64,000 nucleotides of DNA from Pseudoprimorskyibacter insulae (GTDB lineage: Bacteria; Pseudomonadota; Alphaproteobacteria; Rhodobacterales; Rhodobacteraceae). The DNA lies in assembly GCF_900302505.1 (NCBI RefSeq), contig NZ_OMOJ01000013.1, forward strand, positions 1-64,000. The letters run 5' to 3'. The notes beneath the pieces were generated by a model. It saw only the letters and a list, made by a program, of their open reading frames with translations, had not been told where the DNA came from and ran no database searches. Below, one piece after another: positions 1-8,500 of the stretch (position 1 is its first letter; every line of letters begins with the position of its first letter). A program made the position numbers and the translations under genes.

Positions 1-626
1 CGGCAGATGTGGCCGCAGGCCCGACGCCGCCCGCCTTCGCTTGGGCCTACAACCCTGAACTAGAGCCCTATCCCTACGATCCCGAAAAGGCCAAGGCGCT
101 GATCGCAGAAGCCGGGGCAGACGGGGCGGAACTGACGTTCTATGTCACCGAAGGCGGCTCGGGCATGCTTGATCCGGTTGCTATGGGCACGGCCATTCAG
201 GCCGATCTTCAGGCCGTCGGCCTCAAGGTCAAGATTGAGACCTATGAGTGGAACACCTTCCTTGGCGAAGTGAACCCCGGCCTTGAGGGCAAGGCGGATA
301 TGGCCGAAATGGCTTGGATGACGAATGACCCCGACACGCTGCCCTTCCTTGCGCTGCGCACCGAGGCATGGCCCGACAAGGGCGGCTTCAACTCGGGCTA
401 CTATTCGAACCCCAAAGTTGATGCCCTTCTGGAAGAGGCTCGTGTCTCGACCGATCAAGCCAAACGCGCCAGCCTCTACAAGGAAATGCAGGCCATCGTG
501 CAGGAAGATGCGCCGTGGGTCTTTGTCGCCAACTGGAAGCAGAACGCCGTCACCTCGGACAAGGTCGAAGGTTTTGCCTTGCAGCCGTCGTTCTTCTTGC
601 TGCTGGATGGCGTGACCAAGAACTGA
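1..626 (+). CDS. ABC peptide-type solute-binding protein (family 5), C-terminal part
   Basis: This is the last ~207 residues of a periplasmic binding protein of the oligopeptide/dipeptide/nickel class (SBP family 5). The reading frame is open to the left edge, so the start and the signal peptide lie outside the window; the GTG at 9 is internal. Visible family features are the YPYDPEKAKALIAEAG stretch, which precedes the second lobe in family 5 proteins, and the late WNTFLGEV and GGFNSGYYSNPKVDALLEEA segments that contact the ligand region. It is followed by the matching permease and ATPase genes on the same strand, so it captures the substrate for that importer. The substrate cannot be told from this fragment; peptides, glutathione or opine-like compounds are all possible. 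Confidence 0.9.
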   Translation, partial: ADVAAGPTPPAFAWAYNPELEPYPYDPEKAKALIAEAGADGAELTFYVTEGGSGMLDPVAMGTAIQADLQAVGLKVKIETYEWNTFLGEVNPGLEGKADMAEMAWMTNDPDTLPFLALRTEAWPDKGGFNSGYYSNPKVDALLEEARVSTDQAKRASLYKEMQAIVQEDAPWVFVANWKQNAVTSDKVEGFALQPSFFLLLDGVTKN

Positions 627-638
627 TCCACCACGATC

Positions 639-669
639 CCAGCCGCGCGGGGCATTCTTGCGCGGCTGG
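639..669 (+). promoter_or_regulatory. Intercistronic hairpin after the binding-protein gene
   Basis: CCAGCCGCGC (639-648) pairs perfectly with GCGCGGCTGG (660-669) around an 11-base loop. It starts 13 bases after the stop codon and no T run follows. Such a structure commonly stabilises the upstream mRNA or causes partial termination, raising binding protein over membrane parts. That role is inferred. Confidence 0.6.
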
Positions 670-694
670 TGTCGTTTTGGCCGGAGGCAAGGGC

Positions 695-1642
695 ATGGCG
701 GGATATATTCTAAAGCGATTGATCTCAGCCATTCCGGTGCTGTTCGGAATTTCGATCATCGTTTTCGTCATCATGGCGATGATCCCCGGCGATCCGGCTA
801 CGGCCATTCTTGGATCCTATGCAACACCCGAAAACGTGGAAAAGCTGAACCGCGATCTGGGCTTGGATAAGCCCATGGTGCGGCGCTACGTCATTTGGCT
901 TGGCAATATGCTTCAGGGTGATTTCGGGCGCAGCTTTTCGCTGAACCGGCCAGTGCTGGACGAGGTGATGGACCGTTTCGGCGCCACGCTGGTTCTGGCG
1001 GGCACATCTTTCATCCTGTGTGCCCTCTTGGGCATTGCGGCTGGGGTTGTCTCGGCCGCGCGTCAATATGGCTGGGCCGATAAGGCGATCACCTTCGCCG
1101 TTCTGCTGGGCATTTCGATCCCGTCGTTTTTCCTTGGCATGATGATGATCCTGATCTTCGCGGTTCAGCTGCGATGGTTTCCCGTTTCTGGGATGTGGCC
1201 CATCTACGGCGCGCGCGATCTCAGCGCGCTAATTAGCCACCTGACGCTGCCCGCGCTGGCGCTGGCCGTGGTGGCCACGGGCGTGGTGGCCCGCCTGTCG
1301 CGCGCGGCGATGCTTGAGGTGCTGCGGCAAGATTTCATCCGCACGGCGCGGGCCAAGGGGGTTCACGAACGCTCGGTCATTTGGCGTCACGCCCTTCGCG
1401 CGGCGATGGTTAGTATCATCCCCGTTCTGGGCGTACAGGCAGGCTTCGTCCTATCCGGCGCGGTGTACATTGAGATGGTCTTTCAATGGCCCGGCGTGGG
1501 CCGAATGCTGGTTGATGCCATTCTCAAGCGCGACATTCTTCTGGTGCAGGGCGGGGTGGTTTTTGTGGCGGCCTGCTATGTGGGTTTCAACATCATCGTC
1601 GATGTCGCCCAAAGCCTTCTTGACCCAAGGATCAAGACATGA
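695..1642 (+). CDS. ABC transporter permease, DppB/OppB type
   Basis: Inner-membrane permease of the oligopeptide/dipeptide importer, 315 residues, the usual length for DppB. The N-terminus (KRLISAIPVLFGISIIVFVI) is the typical first membrane helix, followed by the periplasmic stretch with IPGDPA. About six membrane segments are visible. The cytoplasmic EAA-type loop that contacts the ATPase is seen as TARAKGVHERSVIWRHALR. ATG 695 is chosen because GGAGG lies 9 bases upstream and the protein then begins directly with the first helix; an upstream in-frame start would add a non-membrane tail overlapping the binding-protein gene. Its TGA overlaps the next ATG by four bases (ATGA), so the two genes are translationally coupled. 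Confidence 0.93.
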   Translation: MAGYILKRLISAIPVLFGISIIVFVIMAMIPGDPATAILGSYATPENVEKLNRDLGLDKPMVRRYVIWLGNMLQGDFGRSFSLNRPVLDEVMDRFGATLVLAGTSFILCALLGIAAGVVSAARQYGWADKAITFAVLLGISIPSFFLGMMMILIFAVQLRWFPVSGMWPIYGARDLSALISHLTLPALALAVVATGVVARLSRAAMLEVLRQDFIRTARAKGVHERSVIWRHALRAAMVSIIPVLGVQAGFVLSGAVYIEMVFQWPGVGRMLVDAILKRDILLVQGGVVFVAACYVGFNIIVDVAQSLLDPRIKT

Positions 1643-3522
1643 GCGCGTTTTTCAAACTTCTGGCGCGCAATCGCCTAGCGCTGGCGGGGCTGATCGTCAT
1701 GGGGGCGGTGGTGCTTTTGGCGCTGCTGACGCCGCTTTTGCCGCTGGCCAACCCCGATGTGACCGATCTGGGGAACCGTTTCAAACCGCCCTTGTCCGAA
1801 GGGGCGCTGCTGGGCACCGATCATCTGGGCCGCGATCTGCTAAGCCGGCTGATGTGGGGCACGCGGCTGTCGCTGGCCGTGGGCTTTGCCGCCGCGATTA
1901 TCGCAGCCACTTTGGGCGCGGCGATTGGGATCATCGCGGGGTTTTACGGCGGGCGTACGGATAACGTCATCATGCGCGGCGTCGATATGCTGATGGCCTT
2001 CCCCTATATCCTGCTGGCGTTGGCCATTGTTGCGGCGCTGGGGCCGGGGCTGCTGAACGCGCTGATAGCCGTGGCAGCCGTCAACATCCCATTCTTTGCC
2101 CGCAACATCCGGGGCATCACCGTGGGCATTGCCCATAAGGAATTCGTTGATGCCGCCCGGCTGTGCGGGATGACCGACACGCGGATCATCGTGGGCGAGG
2201 TGCTGCCCAATGTGATCCCGGTGATCGTGATTGCCATGTCGACCACCGTGGGGTGGATGATCTTGGAAACGGCGGGCCTCAGCTTTCTGGGCCTTGGCTC
2301 GCAACCGCCGCAGGCCGATCTTGGCTCCATGCTGGGCGAGGCGCGCTCGGCCCTCATCACCAATCCGCATACCTCAATCGTTCCAGGCGCGATGATCCTT
2401 GTGATCGTCATGGCCATCAACCTTTTGGGCGACGGCGTGCGTGATGCGCTGGACCCGCGTTTGAAATCCGGGGCGCTGTCTCGGCCCATGCCCACCACGC
2501 GGGTTGAGCGTGGCGCGGTTCCCGCGCCCAAGCGCAATGCTTTGCTGTCTGTTCAGGGGCTAGAGACTCAGTTCCACGTCAAGAACCGCATCTACCGGGC
2601 CGTTGGCGGCGTTGATCTGACGGTCGAGCCGGGCGAATGCCTTGGCCTGATCGGCGAAAGTGGCTCGGGCAAATCGGTGACGGCCCTTAGCATCATGGGC
2701 CTTGTTGCCTCACCGCCGGGGGTGATTACGGGCGGGGCGGTTTATTACAAGGGCGAGGATCTGATCGGCGCCCCGTATGAACAATTGCGGTCCCTGCGCG
2801 GTCGCCGGGTGGCCTATATCTTCCAAGATCCGCTGGCCACGCTGCACCCGCTTTATACTGTTGGCGATCAGTTGATCGAAGCGATCCGCGCCCATCATCC
2901 CACCCCCCGCGCCGAGGCCCGCGCCCGCGCCATCGAGTTGCTGAAATCCGTGCGCATCCCCAATGCGGACCAGCGGATTGACAGCTACCCGCATGAAATG
3001 TCGGGCGGGATGCGTCAGCGTGTCGGCATTGCCATGGCGCTGGCCAATGACCCAGAGGTCATCATCGCGGATGAGCCGACAACCGCGCTGGATGTGACCG
3101 TTCAGGCGCAGATCCTGTCGCTGCTGGATGACCTGCGCCGGGATCGGGGCCTTGCGATCATCTTTATCACCCACGATTTCGGCGTGGTGGCGCAGCTGTG
3201 TGACCGGGTCGCCGTGATGTACGCGGGCCGGATTGTTGAAGAGGGTCCGACAAAGGCGATCCTCAATCGTCCCGCGCATCCCTATACCGCCAAGCTGATG
3301 GCCTGCGTGCCGGAACTGGGGCAGGGGCGACGCGAACTGGCGGCCATTCCGGGCCTGCCGCCGGTGGTTGATGCTTTGCCCCAAGGCTGTGCTTTTGCCG
3401 ATCGGTGCCACAAGGTTCAGGACGAATGCCGCATTGGCGACATCGGCTTGCGGGATTTGCCCACGGGCACCCGCGTGCGCTGCATCGCGCCGGAAACCAC
3501 TGTCTCGGAGGCCGCACTATGA
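1639..3522 (+). CDS. Fused ABC permease (DppC type) and ATPase (DppD type)
   Basis: One 627-residue protein combines two importer parts normally made separately. Residues 1 to about 275 form the DppC-type permease with an N-terminal helix, the LLGTDHLGRDLLSRL motif of the family and the EAA loop FVDAARLCGMTDTRIIVGEV. After a ~25-residue linker, residues from about 300 form the ATPase: Walker A GESGSGKS near 339, Q-loop FQDP, signature MSGGMRQR, Walker B VIIADEP near 473, and the switch His in ITHDF. The C-terminal Cys-containing oligopeptide-ATPase tail (GCAFADRCHKVQDEC) is present. The frame is continuous with no sign of a sequencing join. It overlaps both neighbours by ATGA. Permease-ATPase fusions of this kind are known in peptide/nickel importers but are a minority form. 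Confidence 0.93.
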   Translation: MSAFFKLLARNRLALAGLIVMGAVVLLALLTPLLPLANPDVTDLGNRFKPPLSEGALLGTDHLGRDLLSRLMWGTRLSLAVGFAAAIIAATLGAAIGIIAGFYGGRTDNVIMRGVDMLMAFPYILLALAIVAALGPGLLNALIAVAAVNIPFFARNIRGITVGIAHKEFVDAARLCGMTDTRIIVGEVLPNVIPVIVIAMSTTVGWMILETAGLSFLGLGSQPPQADLGSMLGEARSALITNPHTSIVPGAMILVIVMAINLLGDGVRDALDPRLKSGALSRPMPTTRVERGAVPAPKRNALLSVQGLETQFHVKNRIYRAVGGVDLTVEPGECLGLIGESGSGKSVTALSIMGLVASPPGVITGGAVYYKGEDLIGAPYEQLRSLRGRRVAYIFQDPLATLHPLYTVGDQLIEAIRAHHPTPRAEARARAIELLKSVRIPNADQRIDSYPHEMSGGMRQRVGIAMALANDPEVIIADEPTTALDVTVQAQILSLLDDLRRDRGLAIIFITHDFGVVAQLCDRVAVMYAGRIVEEGPTKAILNRPAHPYTAKLMACVPELGQGRRELAAIPGLPPVVDALPQGCAFADRCHKVQDECRIGDIGLRDLPTGTRVRCIAPETTVSEAAL

Positions 3523-4484
3523 CCACCGCGCTTGCCATCACCGATCTGACCAAGGACTTCCCGGTTGGAAAGCGTCTGTTCGGCCCGCCGCGCGGCGTGG
3601 TTCATGCGGTGCGCCCCGTCACGCTTGACGTGGCCGAGGGCGAAACGCTGGGCATCGTGGGCGAAAGCGGCTGCGGCAAGTCCACGCTTGCGCGGATGTT
3701 GGTCGGGCTTTTGCCGCCCACGGCGGGCACGATCAAGATCAATGGCCAGCCGCTGGATAACGCCGACCCGGCGCTGTTTGGGCGCAAGATCCAATACGTG
3801 TTCCAAGACCCAATCAGCAGCCTGAACCCCCGCAAAACGATCCGCCAGATCATGGAGGCCCCGCTTAGGCATTTGCACAATATGCCCGCAGCGGACAGGG
3901 CGAGGCGGATCAACCAGATCTTCGCCGCCGTGAACCTGCGCGAAGAGTTTCTGGATCGCTACCCGCATGAATTCTCGGGCGGGCAGGCGCAGCGCATTGG
4001 CATCGCCCGCGCATTGGCGGCAGATGCGCGGATTGTTATCCTAGATGAGCCTGTCTCGGCGCTGGATGTGTCGGTTCAGGCGCAGGTGTTGAACCTACTG
4101 GCCGATCTGAAGGGCCAATTCGGCCTGACCTACCTGTTTATCAGCCACGATCTTGCCGTGGTCGAGGCGGTCAGCGATCGGGTGGCGGTGCTCTATTTCG
4201 GCTCGGTCGTAGAGGTGGGGCCAGCGACGGCGGTGTTTTCCCAGCCGCGCCATCCCTACACCAAACTGCTGGCCGAAAGTGCGCCCGTTGTGGGCCGACC
4301 GCTGGCCGCGCCCGAAGGCCGGGAAACCGAGCTGCCCGATCCGCTGAACCCGCCCACCGGCTGCGCGTTCCGTGAGCGCTGTTCGAAAGCCAGTGCGATC
4401 TGCGCGCAGATTGCCCCGGTGATGACCGAGGTTGCGGATGGCGTGTCAGTGGCCTGCCATCATCCGTTGACTGGCCCTGCCTAG
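3519..4484 (+). CDS. ABC transporter ATPase, DppF/OppF type
   Basis: Second ATPase of the peptide-type importer, 321 residues. It shows Walker A GESGCGKST, Q-loop FQDPISSLNP, signature FSGGQAQR, Walker B IVILDEP and ISHDL with the switch histidine. The C-terminal oligopeptide-ATPase tail with Cys residues (GCAFRERCSKASAIC) is intact. ATG 3519 overlaps the previous stop by four bases and lies at the right distance from the nucleotide-binding core; the longer upstream reading frame is a shadow of the preceding gene. With the fused partner it would form the ATPase heterodimer typical of Dpp/Opp systems. No strong hairpin terminator follows; a small CCCCGT-GCG-ACGGGG stem is present at 4555-4569. 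Confidence 0.93.
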   Translation: MTTALAITDLTKDFPVGKRLFGPPRGVVHAVRPVTLDVAEGETLGIVGESGCGKSTLARMLVGLLPPTAGTIKINGQPLDNADPALFGRKIQYVFQDPISSLNPRKTIRQIMEAPLRHLHNMPAADRARRINQIFAAVNLREEFLDRYPHEFSGGQAQRIGIARALAADARIVILDEPVSALDVSVQAQVLNLLADLKGQFGLTYLFISHDLAVVEAVSDRVAVLYFGSVVEVGPATAVFSQPRHPYTKLLAESAPVVGRPLAAPEGRETELPDPLNPPTGCAFRERCSKASAICAQIAPVMTEVADGVSVACHHPLTGPA

Positions 4485-4612
4485 TGGGTCTCGAACCGGG
4501 AACCGCGCAAAACAGGCTCTATTCCTGCGCAAGTTGCGTGGTGATCTGGGCTGGCCCCGTGCGACGGGGAGGCGCGTTTGACGGCGGCAATGTGATCCCT
4601 TTGCAGGCGATA

Positions 4613-5548
4613 TCAGATCAACGTCGCGGCCAAGTCTTCATCGATCACAAGGTGGCTTGGGTATCCACCTTTGAGCGCGGCGCGGGTTGCGTTGGACTTG
4701 GCGACACCGCTGACCACCAACAGACCCGCCATATCGCGCATCAGGGCCTGATCGGCTCCGATCATGCGGTCATCTAGATCGCCCAGAACCGGCGCGCCGC
4801 CCGCATCAATAAAACGCCCCGCGATGATGCCCACCGCGCCGCGTTCGGCATAGGCGGCCACATCGGCGGGCGTTGCGATGTTGAACTGCACCACATGGGT
4901 ATCGGCTGTGCAGGGGCTAAGCGAATATATCGCCTTTGTACAATCGTGCAGACGCGCCAATTGCTCGGCGATGATGGGTTCGGCCTTTAGGCTTTGCGCC
5001 AAAGCCGGATCCGAGCACACCGCAGGCGCGTTCAGGTTGATACATTGGCCCGACATGCGCCGCGCGATTTCCGTGGTGCAGCTTTCGCAGGTCGGCAACA
5101 GCGGGTTGGCGAGCGAGCCGATCAACTGGCGCACCACCAGCCCTTCAACCGGCCACCATGGCATGCGTTCGGACACAAAGGACACGGTCTGGCCCCAACT
5201 GACCCCAAGCGTTTCGCCCGGTCCGACGAAATCCGGCAGGAAGTGCGCCGCCGCGTCACAGACCTGCAACATGCTGTCCATGTCGCTGTCGCCCGCAGGC
5301 ACAACATAGGCCGAGGTCAGCCCATAGGTTTCACATAGCCGGTCGGCCATTTCGTTGACGCGAAAATGTTCGCCCGCGATCTTTACGCCGACGATCTGCC
5401 GTTCACGCGCAAGGCGCAGGTAGGTGATAACCGTGGGCCGCGATAACCCAAGCTTCTTGGCGATGTCGGCCTGATTTATGCCCTTCACGTAATAAAGCCA
5501 CGCCGCTTCGGCAACGGTTCGATCCGATGGGTGATTGGCGCGCGCCAT
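4613..5548 (-). CDS. SorC-family sugar-responsive transcriptional regulator (EryD-like position)
   Basis: Cytoplasmic DNA-binding regulator of 311 residues. Residues ~10-50 carry a helix-turn-helix (INQADIAKKLGLSRPTVITYL) typical of SorC/DeoR-type regulators; the remaining ~260 residues match the SorC sugar-phosphate-binding domain (LGVSWGQTV near 105, GIIAGRFIDAGG near 240). GGAGG sits eight or nine bases before the ATG. It is the last gene of the minus-strand polyol operon that starts at 13877, the same kind of regulator that accompanies erythritol genes (eryD) in rhizobia and Brucella. It most likely senses a phosphorylated intermediate and controls the operon promoter near 13.9 kb. The specific ligand is not known. 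Confidence 0.88.
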   Translation of the reverse strand: MARANHPSDRTVAEAAWLYYVKGINQADIAKKLGLSRPTVITYLRLARERQIVGVKIAGEHFRVNEMADRLCETYGLTSAYVVPAGDSDMDSMLQVCDAAAHFLPDFVGPGETLGVSWGQTVSFVSERMPWWPVEGLVVRQLIGSLANPLLPTCESCTTEIARRMSGQCINLNAPAVCSDPALAQSLKAEPIIAEQLARLHDCTKAIYSLSPCTADTHVVQFNIATPADVAAYAERGAVGIIAGRFIDAGGAPVLGDLDDRMIGADQALMRDMAGLLVVSGVAKSNATRAALKGGYPSHLVIDEDLAATLI

Positions 5549-5587
5549 GACCTATGCCTCCTGTCAAAACGGCGTGAATATGCGATG

Positions 5588-6592
5588 TTACACGCGGGCG
5601 TCAGTGGCGTCAAAACGCAGAACGGGCGCGGTAACCCCGGAATCTTCGGTGAAATCCCGGTCGGGTGTCAGGCCCGCTTGATGCAGATCGTCGTGATAGC
5701 CCCTCACGGCCTCCAATGGGGTGACTTGAAGGTCAGCCACGCGGCGCATCCAGCGGATCAGGGTGGTCTGGCATTCGGCTTGATTAATCTTGCGCCCGAA
5801 CAGCGCGAGCCGCGCGCCGTGCCGTTCGGATTGCGCGATCAGCTCGAACGTGTCGCGATGCGTTGCCCCTGCGCCGCCCAGTACCCCGACCACCATCGAC
5901 GGATCGTGGCTGCACAGTTCGGCCATGGCCTTCGGGCCGTTGTAGGCGACCTTCAGGAAGGCGGGGCGCTCGGCTTGGGTCAGGCTGGCCATCAGGCGGA
6001 GGATGTTGTCGTTCACAAACGCCCCCAGATCGGCATCGGCCACCACGCCGGGAACGTTCGGATTGAACACCTCCAGAAAATGCTGAATGCCACGCGCACG
6101 CGCCTCGTCGCGAAAGGCGGCATAGGCCTCAAGCGCCCTCAGGTCACGCTCAATATCGTTCACGAAGGTGATTGAATAAAGGCACAGATCCGCCGGAGCC
6201 AAAAATAGGTTCGCCCCGCGATAGGGGTATGACGGGGCCGAATTATAGGCCGCGCCGCGGATGTTGCCCCAGACACAAGTGGTTTCATTGCCGCGAAACG
6301 CCGGTTCGATGGCGGTTCCTTCGAAGGCGCGGGTGTCTTGCAGCACCTCCATTGTTCCGGCGGCGGTCAACATGATGTCGACCACATCCTGCGCGATGAT
6401 CTTGCGCACCTCGTCGATAAACTGCGGGCGGGTACGGGGCGAAAGCGGACGACCGTCCGCAGCGCGGTGCATCCCAAGCGCCGGAACGCCGCCGGTGACT
6501 TCTGTGTCTTTTGCGTCGGCGATCATGTAGTCGCCAACCTGATAGGCCCCGGCGCGGATGCGGGCGATCTTTTGCGCAAAGCGTGTCGACAT
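5588..6592 (-). CDS. TIM-barrel aldolase-like protein in the polyol operon
   Basis: A 334-residue soluble protein that I can assign only to the class I aldolase-like TIM barrels (DeoC/LacD/FbaB fold). The pattern that suggests this is a series of short hydrophobic strands followed by polar loops, with FLKVAYNGP near residue 214 as the candidate Schiff-base lysine strand, and VVGVLGGAGATHRD then LALFGRKINQAE as the phosphate-binding end of a barrel. The ATG at 6592 follows the stop of the ATPase gene by three bases; a GTG directly upstream (6595) is an alternative start. Its place in an operon with a kinase and a polyol-phosphate dehydrogenase suggests it cleaves or isomerises the resulting keto-sugar phosphate. 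Substrate and catalysis are inference. Confidence 0.5.
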   Translation of the reverse strand: MSTRFAQKIARIRAGAYQVGDYMIADAKDTEVTGGVPALGMHRAADGRPLSPRTRPQFIDEVRKIIAQDVVDIMLTAAGTMEVLQDTRAFEGTAIEPAFRGNETTCVWGNIRGAAYNSAPSYPYRGANLFLAPADLCLYSITFVNDIERDLRALEAYAAFRDEARARGIQHFLEVFNPNVPGVVADADLGAFVNDNILRLMASLTQAERPAFLKVAYNGPKAMAELCSHDPSMVVGVLGGAGATHRDTFELIAQSERHGARLALFGRKINQAECQTTLIRWMRRVADLQVTPLEAVRGYHDDLHQAGLTPDRDFTEDSGVTAPVLRFDATDARV

Positions 6593-6595
6593 CAC

Positions 6596-7675
6596 TTACG
6601 CCCCCAGCAAACTGCGACCCGAAACCGGGTCAAACGCATGGATTTGATCGGGGCGCAGCGCGAAACGCACTGCATCCCCCGGTTTGACGCGGCGAAACTG
6701 CGCGGTGACGAATGAGATTTCGCGCCCGTCGACTTCGGTGATGACCTGGCCTTCGGCCCCCATGTTTTCAACCAGAACGACCCGGCCCGCGATGGCGTTG
6801 GGCGCACCCGGCTCAACCAGATCCATCGAAGCCGGGCGCAGGCCCAATTCAACCTTTTGCCCCGGACGCAAGCCCGGAAACAGATCGCGCGACAGCGACA
6901 GCGCGATGCTGCCTGACCGGGCAACATGGCCGGGCTCAATCGTGGCATCGATGAAGTTCATCGCAGGCGTGCCGATGAAGTCAGCCACAAAATGCGAGGC
7001 GGGCCGTTCAAAGATTTCATCCGGGGTGCCCATCTGTTCGATCGCGCCGTCGCGCATCAGCACGATACGGTCGGCGATGGTCATGGCCTCAAGCTGGTCG
7101 TGGGTCACGAAGATCGTGGTGGTTTTCAGTTGCAGATGCATCTTGCGAATTTCAGTGCGCAGCTTTTCCCGCAGCTTGGCATCCAGGTTGGACAAAGGCT
7201 CATCGAACAGGAACACCTTGGGCGTCTTGATCATCGCGCGGGCCATGGCGACGCGCTGTTGCTGGCCGCCCGACAGGTTCTTGGGTCGCCGGTCCAGAAA
7301 CGGGGCAAGGCCCAACATGTCGGCGACCTGGGTCAAGCGGGGCGCGATCTCGGCCTTGGGCAGGCCCTGACGGCGCAGGCCAAAGGTGATGTTATCGGCC
7401 ACGCTCATATGCGGATAAAGTGCGTAGCTTTGAAACACCATGGCGACGCCGCGATCTCCGGGGGGCAGGTCGGTGACATCGGTTCCCCCGATTTCGATAC
7501 GCCCGCCGGTCACGGTTTCAAGTCCGGCGATCATACGCAGCATGGTCGACTTCCCGCAGCCAGATGGCCCAAGGAAAACAACAAATTCGTGGTCGGGGAT
7601 GTCTAGGTTCAGCCCATCGATGACGGGATAGTCCCCGTAAGATTTGACGATGCTGCTACAGGTAATATTGGCCAT
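6596..7675 (-). CDS. Sugar ABC transporter ATPase, MalK/UgpC type
   Basis: ATPase subunit of a carbohydrate importer, 359 residues, matching MalK/UgpC in length. It has Walker A GPSGCGKST, Q-loop FQSYALYPHMSV, signature LSGGQQQRVAMARA, Walker B VFLFDEPLSNLDA and switch FVTHDQ. The C-terminal ~120 residues form the TOBE/OB regulatory part (GLRPASMDL, FALRPDQIHAFD). It lies 9 bases downstream of the second permease gene and is followed almost directly by the aldolase-like gene, so it is in the same transcript. Together with the two permeases and the binding protein it forms a complete CUT1-type importer. Confidence 0.95.
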   Translation of the reverse strand: MANITCSSIVKSYGDYPVIDGLNLDIPDHEFVVFLGPSGCGKSTMLRMIAGLETVTGGRIEIGGTDVTDLPPGDRGVAMVFQSYALYPHMSVADNITFGLRRQGLPKAEIAPRLTQVADMLGLAPFLDRRPKNLSGGQQQRVAMARAMIKTPKVFLFDEPLSNLDAKLREKLRTEIRKMHLQLKTTTIFVTHDQLEAMTIADRIVLMRDGAIEQMGTPDEIFERPASHFVADFIGTPAMNFIDATIEPGHVARSGSIALSLSRDLFPGLRPGQKVELGLRPASMDLVEPGAPNAIAGRVVLVENMGAEGQVITEVDGREISFVTAQFRRVKPGDAVRFALRPDQIHAFDPVSGRSLLGA

Positions 7676-7684
7676 TGATCTGTC

Positions 7685-8500
7685 CTATTTCCGGCCGCCT
7701 TGGACCGAGGTATTGAGAAGGCCCATCAACAGGCCGATAAACACAAGCGGGGGGACAACCAGCACCACGGTGGCGGCATTGATCACGCCCCACGGCACCT
7801 CTTTGCCTAGCGATGTGATGGATGCGGCGACCACCGGAAGGGTGGCGTTTTGCGCCGCCAGCGTCAGCGCCAACAGCAGCTCGTTCCACACCAGAACAAA
7901 GGTGAAGACGATTGCGCCAAACAGCGAAGGCGCGGCAACCGGTAGGGAAAAGCGCCAGAACACCTCAAGCGGCGAACAGCCCTCCATCGCGGCGGCCTCT
8001 TCGATGTCGCGCGGCACCCGGTCAAAGGCCGGAACCGCCAGCCAGATCACCGTGGAAATCGTCGTGACCAGATAGACAAGGATCAGCCCGAACAGCGTGT
8101 CGTAAATCCCAAGATCCAGATAGATCACGATAAACGGGATCGCGATGGCGACAGGCGGCATAAAGCGCAGCGACAGCACGAAGAACTGAACGTCATCGCC
8201 ATACCGGCGCGCGTGCCGGGCCAAAGTATGCGCCGCCGGAATTCCCAGAACCGCACCGATCAGGACCGAGACCGACACAACCACCGCCGAATGCAGCAAA
8301 CCGTCCCGGATGGTGGGGTTGCGCAGGATCGTTGCGAAATTGTCCAGTGTTGGGTCAAAGATCAGCTTGGGCACAGGCGTTACGATATCCCGCAGCTCTT
8401 TGAAGGCGCCCAGAACAGTCCACAGGATCGGCCCCAGGGCCACGACGATCAACAGGGCCAGCAAGGCGCGGGTAAGTGTGGCAGAAATTATGCGGCCCAT
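7685..8500 (-). CDS. Sugar ABC transporter permease, MalG type
   Basis: Inner-membrane permease of the carbohydrate importer, 271 residues with six hydrophobic segments. The EAA loop is EAAAMEGCSPLEVFWRFSLPVAAPS, here seen in the residues around 185-210, the standard docking site for the MalK-type ATPase. The N-terminal helix LLALLIVVALGPILWTVLGA is typical of MalG-like subunits. The gene overlaps the end of the preceding permease gene by 13 bases, which points to translational coupling and a fixed ratio of the two subunits. Confidence 0.93.
   Translation of the reverse strand: MGRIISATLTRALLALLIVVALGPILWTVLGAFKELRDIVTPVPKLIFDPTLDNFATILRNPTIRDGLLHSAVVVSVSVLIGAVLGIPAAHTLARHARRYGDDVQFFVLSLRFMPPVAIAIPFIVIYLDLGIYDTLFGLILVYLVTTISTVIWLAVPAFDRVPRDIEEAAAMEGCSPLEVFWRFSLPVAAPSLFGAIVFTFVLVWNELLLALTLAAQNATLPVVAASITSLGKEVPWGVINAATVVLVVPPLVFIGLLMGLLNTSVQGGRK

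Noticed and set aside
4484-4777. Small plus-strand open frame after the peptide ABC genes
   Set aside because: Runs into the antisense of the SorC gene and shows no protein family features.
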